This document shows positions 1 to 5,337 of a DNA stretch of 7,535 nt, in pieces. Location of the stretch: the NCBI GenBank assembly GCA_041565275.1, contig JBFGVE010000142.1:1-7535 (forward strand), read 5' to 3'. The stretch comes from CAWUKT01 sp041565275 (lineage in GTDB: Bacteria > Bacteroidota > Bacteroidia > J057 > JADKCL01). The translations under genes were made by a program, and so were the position numbers. Numbering within the stretch: position 1 is the stretch's first letter; the number at the start of each line of letters is the position of its first letter. Below the pieces are notes generated by a model, which was not told the origin of the DNA, did not search any database, and saw only the letters and a program-made list of their open reading frames with translations.

Positions 1-82
1 CTCAGATTTTTAAAGTTTAGATACAGGACAGATATCAATAGCTTTTGCAAGTCCTGAAGAACATTGCTTAACATAACACTGC

Positions 83-106
83 ATCCCGTAGAATCTCCGG
101 GATTTT
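83..106 (+). terminator. weak hairpin upstream of the methyltransferase gene
   Basis: ATCCCG at 83-88 pairs perfectly with CGGGAT at 98-103 around a 9-base loop, and four T bases (103-106) follow, the first of them inside the stem. It could end an upstream transcript entering from the left edge, or sit in the leader of the methyltransferase gene that starts 13 bases later. The stem is only 6 bp and the T run is short, so terminator activity is doubtful. Confidence 0.3.
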
Positions 107-118
107 GAATTTATTATT

Positions 119-1069
119 ATGGTAGAAAGAGAACTCGTAAACTGCTCTGCTTGTGGGAGTGATGACTATGGACATCACCCTGTGTACTTGAATCCTTGGT
201 TACCTCAGGATTACACTTACTCGAAATGTCGCGCTTGTGGCTTTGTGTATGTAAATCCCCGACCTACACCAGATGAAGTCGAGGACATTTACACAGCACA
301 TACTAACCCATTTGACCAAGATGAATATGAAGGCCTGGAAGTAGAAATGGATACTTTAAGGCGTCTTGTCAGGCGTTTCAAGCGTGTTCAGCCGGAAGGA
401 AAGGTGCTAGATGTCGGATGTGGGAGAGGCGATTTCCTCCGGGTTGCCAAGGATAATGGTTATATGGTCCAAGGGTCAGATCTTTCCACGTCCGACGGTC
501 CTCATACTGATATTCCGATTTTCAAAGGGTTCCTCCAGGAAGCCAACTTCAGGTCCAAGTCTTTTGATATAATCATTACTAGAAATACCCTTGAGCATAT
601 TTTTAACCCCAATGAAGATCTCCGTGAGATCAACAGGCTTTTGAAAGACGGTGGACTGCTGTATGTCAAGGTTCCCCACCGGAAGTATGAAGATGGATGG
701 CGTTGCCGGGCATTTTTCGGTTTTAAATCTCTCTATACGCCACCGGTTCACTTGAACCACTTTGACACCTTCACTTTGAGCCGCATCCTGGAGCGAAATG
801 GCTTCGAGTTTGTTTCATGGGAAAGTGAAAAGCCTTCAAAGTCTAAAAGTAAGCTTAAAAACCTTGTTCTGCGCTTAGGGTACGGTGCTATTGACCTGGT
901 GAAAAGGGCCACTTTTGGTCAGGCTTTTCCCAAGCCTGTGCTTTGTGTCCTGGTGCGGAAAGTACGTGAAGCAACCTTTACCTTTCCGATGGAGCCGATT
1001 TTGGAGCCAGCAGTGGTACCTCAGAAGAAACACAAGCAGCGAAACGGAAAGGAACAAGCCCGGGTCTGA
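119..1069 (+). CDS. class I SAM-dependent methyltransferase with N-terminal Cys4 zinc-ribbon-like region
   Basis: This is a 316-residue protein predicted to transfer a methyl group from S-adenosylmethionine to an unidentified substrate. Residues C9-x2-C12 and C37-x2-C40 form a Cys4 ribbon followed by an aromatic/proline stretch (FVYVNPRPTPDEV), an arrangement common in bacterial Methyltransf_23-type enzymes. The Rossmann core starts at about residue 94, with SAM-binding motif I VLDVGCGRGDF near 96-106. The acidic residue after strand 2 is in GSDLS (about 119-123). The motif IV/post-I region FDIIITRNTLEH is near 149-160, and LLKDGGLLYVKVPH is near 174-187. The tail (about 300-316) is strongly basic. 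Relatives often act in polysaccharide, lipid or natural-product modification, but nothing here fixes the substrate. The ATG at 119 is the first sensible start and places the Cys ribbon at the N-terminus. The next gene is 205 bp away. Confidence 0.88.
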   Translation: MVERELVNCSACGSDDYGHHPVYLNPWLPQDYTYSKCRACGFVYVNPRPTPDEVEDIYTAHTNPFDQDEYEGLEVEMDTLRRLVRRFKRVQPEGKVLDVGCGRGDFLRVAKDNGYMVQGSDLSTSDGPHTDIPIFKGFLQEANFRSKSFDIIITRNTLEHIFNPNEDLREINRLLKDGGLLYVKVPHRKYEDGWRCRAFFGFKSLYTPPVHLNHFDTFTLSRILERNGFEFVSWESEKPSKSKSKLKNLVLRLGYGAIDLVKRATFGQAFPKPVLCVLVRKVREATFTFPMEPILEPAVVPQKKHKQRNGKEQARV

Positions 1070-1239
1070 TCGGATGGATCTGAAGAGGTAATTTATATCT
1101 TCTTTTTGTGCTGAAGAGCAATAAAGCGCAATCAGTGCATCAAAATGTAATTTGAAAAGTCATAGGATTGTCATGTTGCATACATACAGATTCCTGAGAC
1201 TAAAACGGATTCTCTATATCTACACATTTTTCAAAAAGG

Positions 1240-1264
1240 CCGGGGTGCCCGCCCTGGTTTTTTT
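1240..1264 (+). terminator. Rho-independent terminator or attenuator before the aminotransferase gene
   Basis: CCGGGG (1240-1245) pairs with CCCTGG (1252-1257) in a 6-bp stem with one G-U pair and a 6-base loop. Seven T residues follow (1258-1264). An A5 run just upstream (1233-1237) could pair with the T run across a two-base bulge. The structure sits 170 bp after the methyltransferase stop and only 10 bases before the aminotransferase ATG. It may end the upstream transcript or act as an attenuator in the aminotransferase leader. Its presence argues against translation starting further upstream. Confidence 0.5.
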
Positions 1265-1274
1265 ATTTTGCACT

Positions 1275-2462
1275 ATGATCTCAAACCGCGAATTATTTTT
1301 ACGCCTTGTTGCCCAGACCTCAGATGATCCTATGATGGTCGAGGTTGAGAGAGCTGAGGGAGTATATTTGTACGGTCCGGACGGAAAATCTTACCTCGAT
1401 ATGATTTCCGGGATAGCTGTTTCTAATGTTGGACATTGTGCTCCTGAAGTGGTCTTGGCAGTCCAGCAGCAAGCTGAGAAATATATGCATACCATGGTCT
1501 ACGGTGAATTCGTTTTGGCTCCACAGGTTCAACTTGCAGAAAAGCTTGCAGGGTTACTCGGAGATCGATTGGACAATATCTATTTCGTAAACAGCGGAAG
1601 TGAAGCTGTAGAAGGGGCTTTGAAGTTGGCGAAGAAGTTTACCGGCAGATCTGAAATAATCACTTTCCACAAAAGTTACCATGGCAGCACCCATGGTGCC
1701 CTGAGTGTCACTGGTACAACTAGTCTTCGCGAAGGTTATGGTCCGTTTCTCGAACAGGTTCTCTTTCTTAATTTCAATAGTGGCTCAGATCTTCTGAAGA
1801 TAACGGATCAAACCGCCTGCGTAATTGTAGAGCCGATTCAAGGCGAAGCTGGAGTTGTAGAAGGGTTTCCATGTTTTCTGCTTGCACTTCGAGAACGTTG
1901 TACTGCAACGGAGACTCTGCTTATTTTTGATGAAATTCAGACTGGTTTCGGCCGGACAGGTAGTCTGTTCGCCCATTATCGATATGGTGTCCAACCCGAC
2001 ATTTTACTGCTCGCCAAAAGTATGGGTGGGGGTATGCCGATCGGAGCCTTTATCTCTCGAAAAGAGATTATGCAGGTTTTGACCAACAATCCTGTTTTGG
2101 GGCATATTACTACCTTTGGCGGAAATCCGGTCACCTGTGCTGCGGGCTTAGCCAGCCTCAACAAGATCATTGATGAAGACTTGGTTGCTAAGGTTCCGGC
2201 CAAAGAACAGCTTATCCGGCAACTGCTCGACCACCCTAAGATACTTGAATTAAGAGGGAGAGGTCTCATGTTCGCGGTTGAAGTCGGCGGTTTTGAACAG
2301 GCACTTAAGGTTGTAAAGCGATGTAAAAATATGGGGCTGATAACAGATTGGTTTCTTAACTGTGATTCAGCTATTCGGCTAGCCCCACCTTTGATCATTT
2401 CAGAAGATGAGTTGGAAGAAGGGTTGAGAATCCTGGTCCAAGCCATCGAAGAAGAGTGTTAA
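1275..2462 (+). CDS. class III PLP-dependent aminotransferase (aspartate/acetylornithine aminotransferase family)
   Basis: This is a 395-residue cytosolic enzyme of the acetylornithine/ornithine/4-aminobutyrate aminotransferase group, transferring an amino group by way of pyridoxal phosphate. Visible hallmarks, numbered from the ATG at 1275, are SGSEA at 107-111 (phosphate binding), SYHGST at 134-139, VEPIQGEAG near 185-193, DEIQTGFGRTG at 219-229 (Asp219 should contact the PLP pyridine nitrogen), and LLAKSMGGGMPIGAF with the Schiff-base lysine at Lys248. HITTFGGNPV follows, where a Thr binds the cofactor phosphate. The sequence closely resembles a conserved Bacteroidota group usually annotated only as aspartate aminotransferase family, so the true substrate is not fixed. 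The frame stays open upstream to about 1152, but that extension starts at TTG, crosses a hairpin and does not resemble the family. The 1275 start gives the expected MISNRELFLRLVAQTSD opening. Confidence 0.9.
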   Translation: MISNRELFLRLVAQTSDDPMMVEVERAEGVYLYGPDGKSYLDMISGIAVSNVGHCAPEVVLAVQQQAEKYMHTMVYGEFVLAPQVQLAEKLAGLLGDRLDNIYFVNSGSEAVEGALKLAKKFTGRSEIITFHKSYHGSTHGALSVTGTTSLREGYGPFLEQVLFLNFNSGSDLLKITDQTACVIVEPIQGEAGVVEGFPCFLLALRERCTATETLLIFDEIQTGFGRTGSLFAHYRYGVQPDILLLAKSMGGGMPIGAFISRKEIMQVLTNNPVLGHITTFGGNPVTCAAGLASLNKIIDEDLVAKVPAKEQLIRQLLDHPKILELRGRGLMFAVEVGGFEQALKVVKRCKNMGLITDWFLNCDSAIRLAPPLIISEDELEEGLRILVQAIEEEC

Positions 2463-2583
2463 TTAATTGGGAAAATGCTTCGAAGATACTAATTTCAGGA
2501 TGGTCTTTATTGGAATAAGTTAAATTTAACTACCGAGGCTTACACGCATTGACTTTGATCACCAAACACAATTTAATTTATTT

Positions 2584-3216
2584 ATGCGCTCCGTAAAAAC
2601 ATTTGTGCTCTTCTTTGCTACAGCCGCCAGCATCTTAATCGCTTCCTGTTCAGATAAGGATCCGAATGAAATTGTATCGGATATTTACTTTCAGGGTACT
2701 ATTGATGGTGAAATACACACCTATCAATATGAGGTGGACGATTACATTAACATCGTAGGAGACTTTACTGGTGGAGTCGAAGCAGATTCAAAAAACCAGT
2801 ATATCCCGTTCAGTTGTGTTGCGAGTGAAAATGCTCTGAGCAGCCCAAGTGGGCTGGCCAACAGTGGTGCAGTTGGGGTCATAATTACCTCTGTAAGCAA
2901 TCTCAATGCACAACAAATTGGAGATAGTATCAGTGTTGGCACCCTTAGCTACGGCGTACGCAGTTATGACACACTGAACAGTGCCACTCCAGGTGCCTTC
3001 ATCAGTTGGATAGATGGCAACGGGATCGAATGGACAACCAATGGAGACCAATCCGGTTCCAATTTTGAGATCACTTCCTACGTGGATGAAGAAAACACAT
3101 CATCTAACTCTCACAAATTCATTTCCGTTAGCTTCAATTGCTTTCTCTACAACGGTTCCGGTGGAAGGGTGGTTTTAAACGATGGAACTCTCAGAGGTCG
3201 AATGATCGTCTACTGA
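2584..3216 (+). CDS. predicted lipoprotein of unknown function
   Basis: This is a 210-residue protein with a typical lipoprotein signal: a basic start (MRSVK), a hydrophobic run at about 6-20, and lipobox I19-A20-S21-C22. The mature protein would begin at Cys22. The residues after the cysteine are SDKDPNE. In Bacteroidota, Ser/Lys plus acidic residues at this place can act as a surface export signal, so display on the outer face of the outer membrane is possible but inferred. The rest is rich in Ser, Asn, Gly and aromatic residues, lacks helical heptads and looks like a beta-rich domain. Two further cysteines, C78 and C186, could form a disulfide. I recognise no family. It stands alone, 121 bp after the aminotransferase gene and convergent with the cytochrome gene, so its neighbours give no clue to its job. 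Confidence 0.8.
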   Translation: MRSVKTFVLFFATAASILIASCSDKDPNEIVSDIYFQGTIDGEIHTYQYEVDDYINIVGDFTGGVEADSKNQYIPFSCVASENALSSPSGLANSGAVGVIITSVSNLNAQQIGDSISVGTLSYGVRSYDTLNSATPGAFISWIDGNGIEWTTNGDQSGSNFEITSYVDEENTSSNSHKFISVSFNCFLYNGSGGRVVLNDGTLRGRMIVY

Positions 3217-3327
3217 TCTTTGTATAAGCTGCAAGAATACGAGTCGAACTTCTTTTTGACAATAGCCAAACTGCCATTGATGAACATTGCCATTAATTCA
3301 ATGTGGAAAAGGAATTGTATAGTACTA

Positions 3328-3762
3328 TTAATGCTCCACACATAACTCCGACATATACTTGATCTTCTCCTTTGAGGCCGTCTCAAAGTCGTTTCCCCAA
3401 GATGTGTTGATGTATTTATTGATCTTATATATTTGAGTTCCGGTGAGGGTTTCTATTCCCGGCATAGCTAAATTATAAATCTTCCCATTGACTACAATCG
3501 GACCTTCCATTCCTTTGATCATTATACAGGGTAGGTCGACTTGGTGATCTCTCAGGTAATCCGAACCTGCCAAGGGTGGATAGAGACTCCGAAGTCCTTC
3601 CCCTTCCATTCCATGACAATTACTGCAGTGCTTTTTGTAGAGTTCGGTACCGCTCAAGGGGCCCTCCGGCATCATGGTAGTATAGACGAAAATAAGACCT
3701 GCCAAGGGAATAGAAGCGGTAACGAGAATGCGGATTATTATTGGGCTAGTTCGTTTACCCAT
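3328..3762 (-). CDS. membrane-anchored class I cytochrome c
   Basis: This is a 144-residue protein when read from the ATG at 3762. A GTG three codons upstream (3771) is an alternative start. An N-terminal hydrophobic segment (about residues 8-28) should anchor it in the membrane or act as an uncleaved signal. The haem-binding motif is C46-SN-C49-H50, inside LYKKHCSNCHGMEGEG. PPLAGSDYL follows, and M100 in YNLAMPGIETLT is the likely second axial ligand, before the C-terminal helix IYKINKYINTSWGN. The size and order fit a small monohaem electron-transfer domain. Two extra cysteines, C79 (DLPCIMIKG) and C141 (near the C-terminus), may form a disulfide. I recall similar cysteines in Bacteroidota relatives. 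It lies 86 bp downstream of sco on the same strand, so a role in respiratory or copper-linked electron transfer is likely. The partner is unknown. Confidence 0.87.
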   Translation of the reverse strand: MGKRTSPIIIRILVTASIPLAGLIFVYTTMMPEGPLSGTELYKKHCSNCHGMEGEGLRSLYPPLAGSDYLRDHQVDLPCIMIKGMEGPIVVNGKIYNLAMPGIETLTGTQIYKINKYINTSWGNDFETASKEKIKYMSELCVEH

Positions 3763-3780
3763 CAGAAACACACCTACATT

Positions 3781-3836
3781 CGGTGACCAAATAGATATAG
3801 GGAGTGCAAGATAGCTTTACGGTGCCCAAAAGATAT
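3781..3836. repeat. pair of 17-18 bp direct repeats in the sco-cytochrome spacer
   Basis: CGGTGACCAAATAGATAT (3781-3798) and CGGTGCCCAAAAGATAT (3820-3836) match except for one substitution and one base insertion. Their starts are 39 bp apart. They fall between the sco stop and the cytochrome c start. They could be paired sites for a regulator, or a decayed local duplication. No function is established. Confidence 0.5.
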
Positions 3837-3848
3837 TTGAGCCACAAT

Positions 3849-4454
3849 CTATTCATCCAGCAATCTGTCAATATCCTTGATCATTTTTGCAGTTTCTTTT
3901 GCAGAAGTTCCATCATAATACCCCCGGATATTGCGTTTTTTATCGAGAAGGATCATTGCACCCGAATGGGCATAACCACCCGGGGACAGGGTATCTTCCA
4001 TTGCGGTCACCATATAATCCCTAGCGATTCCCATGATGTTCTCTTTTTCTCCGGTCACAAAATGCCAACGCGGGGCCCCCACTTCCAAGCGTTCGGAATA
4101 TTCCTTGAGCACCGGCACAGAATCGTGGCGGGTATCAATCGAATGCGAAACCAGTACAAGGCGATCTTCCTCGAGAAATTTTTCGTAGACGGTAAGCATA
4201 TTCGCCTTCATCTTAGGACAGATGGTAGGACATGAAGTGAAAAAAAAATCCATTACATGCACCTTTCCCTGCACATCGACATTAGAGACTATCTGGCTAT
4301 CCTGGTTCATAAAGGAGAATTCCGGGAGTGCATTCCGGTTGATTACCGGCAAGGGAGCCTGGACGGAAGTGGTTCCTTCTTTACAGGCTGTCATCGAAGT
4401 TGACAGATACAAAAGTACGAGCCAAACGTACCTCATGATACGGCCACATTTCAT
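3849..4454 (-). CDS. Sco1/SenC/PrrC-family copper chaperone lipoprotein
   Basis: Read from the ATG at 4454 this is a 201-residue thioredoxin-fold protein. Family members bind copper and help assemble the CuA site of cytochrome c oxidase, or act as thiol redox proteins. The metal-binding motif is C75-PTI-C79 in FFFTSCPTICPKM, and the distal ligand is H163 in GGYAHSGAMILLD. VSHSIDTRHDSVPVLKEY matches the Sco pattern after strand 3. The N-terminus has a hydrophobic run (VWLVLLYLSTSM) and lipobox-like MTAC with C24, so the protein is probably a lipoprotein facing the periplasm. The start is uncertain. In-frame ATGs lie at 4517, 4472, 4454 and 4436, because the region is built of 18-bp repeats. 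The 4436 start would give the shortest clean signal peptide. The 4517 ATG follows the stop of the upstream gene by one base. The cytochrome gene downstream and the lipoprotein gene upstream are on the same strand. Confidence 0.9.
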   Translation of the reverse strand: MKCGRIMRYVWLVLLYLSTSMTACKEGTTSVQAPLPVINRNALPEFSFMNQDSQIVSNVDVQGKVHVMDFFFTSCPTICPKMKANMLTVYEKFLEEDRLVLVSHSIDTRHDSVPVLKEYSERLEVGAPRWHFVTGEKENIMGIARDYMVTAMEDTLSPGGYAHSGAMILLDKKRNIRGYYDGTSAKETAKMIKDIDRLLDE

Positions 4455-4500
4455 GAGTTGAGTGCATTTCATGAACTGGGTGGATTTTATGAGCTGAGTG
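4447..4500 (-). repeat. three 18-bp tandem repeats at the sco start region
   Basis: Three consecutive imperfect 18-bp units occupy 4447-4464, 4465-4482 and 4483-4500. On the coding strand they read CACTCAACTCATGAAATG, CACCCAGTTCATGAAATG and CACTCAGCTCATAAAATC. In the sco frame they encode six-residue units of the form TQLMKC, TQFMKC and TQLIKS. The array is flanked by two similar segments encoding RIIRY and RIMRY. Two of the units carry an in-frame ATG, so the array multiplies candidate start codons. Confidence 0.8.
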
Positions 4501-4518
4501 TATCTGATAATACGCATT

Positions 4519-4947
4519 TCAGTTCGAATTTTCTCTGTCAAGTATTGCTTGACCATTTTCCAGGCTTTCGTTGATCCTCCTATCAACTTCTTTTATCCGC
4601 TGCCTTTCAGTCTCCAAGTACTGAATACTTTCTTCTACATCTGCATTCTCAGTCGGAGCTTTGTAATTAGCCATCCAATCCAGCATGCCATCATCTGCTG
4701 TTCTCAATTTGGTGATAGCATCAAGGATTTCTTCAGTCAGGATAGAGTCGGAATTAACAGGGTCTCTACCAGGGTGTTCTTGCAATTTCCGAAGTTGGGC
4801 TATCTGCCTGTATATTGCATCCATCTTAACCATGGAGGAATCATGGATCGCCATGACTTCTTCCTGTAATTCGATCATCTCCCGACGTGGGTTGTTACAA
4901 GCGATCATGATCAAAGAAACAACCAGACAAACCCAATACTGTTTCAT
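4519..4947 (-). CDS. small helical lipoprotein, Met/His/Asp-containing, function unknown
   Basis: This is a 142-residue protein from the ATG at 4947. ATGs at 4965 and 5013 are possible alternatives. The signal MKQYWVCLVVSLIMIAC ends in lipobox M-I-A-C17. The mature part is charged and predicted to be helical, with two likely coiled-coil stretches: about 24-58 (ELQEEVMAIHDSSMVKMDAI onward) and about 107-135 (SIQYLETERQRIKEVDRRIN). The first contains M32, H35, D36, M39 and M42 at helical spacing, and DGMLDWM lies near 86-92. I recall similar short Bacteroidota proteins that carry the uninformative label viral A-type inclusion protein, but cannot confirm membership. Its TGA is one base from an in-frame sco ATG, suggesting co-transcription. 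The clustered Met/His/Asp side chains next to a copper chaperone make metal binding a reasonable but untested idea. Confidence 0.75.
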   Translation of the reverse strand: MKQYWVCLVVSLIMIACNNPRREMIELQEEVMAIHDSSMVKMDAIYRQIAQLRKLQEHPGRDPVNSDSILTEEILDAITKLRTADDGMLDWMANYKAPTENADVEESIQYLETERQRIKEVDRRINESLENGQAILDRENSN

Positions 4948-5002
4948 GCGAGTAAAACTAGACATTACATAGGATTGACTGAATTGGTAAGCAAGACTCC
5001 CC

Positions 5003-5281
5003 TTAGGTTTCATGAGTTGACTTAATTTCAATGATCTCAAAGGCGTCGCCGCGTAAACCTACCCTAACAACCAGATCTTCTCTCTTAACAGAATAGGAGC
5101 TTTTCTGCATATAGTCAAAACTAACCCGTATAATCTTTTCAAATTTATCACTGGAGTTGAATGCATTGGCGGTGATATTCACGGGTTCATAATCATCAGG
5201 ATGGGTGCGGGCAGCCAGGGATTTGAGAACCCTATCATTGTTATAAGCAAAATCGATTGCTTCTTTAATGAAATTAACCAT
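5003..5281 (-). CDS. small protein of unknown function, first gene of the sco-cytochrome cluster
   Basis: This is a 92-residue protein with no signal peptide, membrane segment or cysteine, so it is probably cytosolic. The N-terminal half is helical-looking (FIKEAIDFAYNNDRVLKSLA). The second half alternates like beta strands (KIIRVSFDYM, DLVVRVGLRG, AFEIIEIK). I recognise no family. The ATG at 5281 is the first start after the divergent spacer, and a -7-like TATATTTG lies 22 bp upstream. The stop at 5003-5005 overlaps an in-frame ATG (5013) of the following lipoprotein frame, although the likely lipoprotein start is 55 bp downstream. It is probably the promoter-proximal gene of the - strand cluster, but its product may be unrelated to the envelope proteins that follow. 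Confidence 0.72.
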   Translation of the reverse strand: MVNFIKEAIDFAYNNDRVLKSLAARTHPDDYEPVNITANAFNSSDKFEKIIRVSFDYMQKSSYSVKREDLVVRVGLRGDAFEIIEIKSTHET

Positions 5282-5302
5282 AGTGCAGAGTTTAATTTAA
5301 TA

Positions 5303-5310
5303 CAAATATA
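5303..5310 (-). promoter_or_regulatory. candidate Bacteroidota -7 promoter element for the - strand cluster
   Basis: On the - strand this reads TATATTTG, an exact match to the TAnnTTTG element used by the primary sigma factor in Bacteroidota. It lies 21-22 bp before the ATG at 5281, giving a plausible short leader. No good TTG/TTTG element is visible at the usual upstream distance, so this is a candidate only. Confidence 0.42.
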
Positions 5311-5325
5311 AAGCATACAAAATGA

Positions 5326-5333
5326 TAGTTTTG
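5326..5333 (+). promoter_or_regulatory. candidate -7 promoter element immediately before recQ
   Basis: TAGTTTTG matches TAnnTTTG exactly but ends 4 bp before the recQ ATG. If active, transcription would begin at or very near the start codon, making a leaderless or almost leaderless message. No convincing -33 element is visible, and the A/T-rich spacer makes a chance match possible. Confidence 0.25.
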
Positions 5334-5337
5334 AGGT

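Noticed and set aside
1152..1274. Extended N-terminus for the aminotransferase (41 extra residues)
   Set aside because: It begins with TTG, passes through a GC-rich hairpin and T run, and the family normally starts at the MISNRELFL-like sequence encoded from 1275.
1976..2446. 156-codon open frame on the - strand
   Set aside because: It lies antisense inside the clearly coding aminotransferase gene and has a low-complexity Ser/Pro/Leu content typical of a shadow frame.
2519..2530. Perfect 12-bp palindrome GTTAAATTTAAC upstream of the lipoprotein gene
   Set aside because: One or two perfect 12-bp palindromes are expected by chance in a window this size, and the spacer is A/T rich. No second copy was seen.
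3260..3279. Possible hairpin in the convergent lipoprotein-cytochrome spacer
   Set aside because: CAATAGC and GCCATTG form a 7-bp stem with a G-U pair only in the - strand transcript, and no T run follows on either strand. This is not enough to call a terminator.
3804..4235. 143-codon open frame on the + strand
   Set aside because: It is antisense to sco across the Cys-x3-Cys and His region. The Sco reading is unambiguous.
4948..5040. Longer N-terminus for the helical lipoprotein starting at 5040 (TTG) or 5013 (ATG)
   Set aside because: It would put more than 30 residues before a complete lipoprotein signal peptide and overlap the upstream gene. The ATG at 4947, or possibly 4965, fits better.
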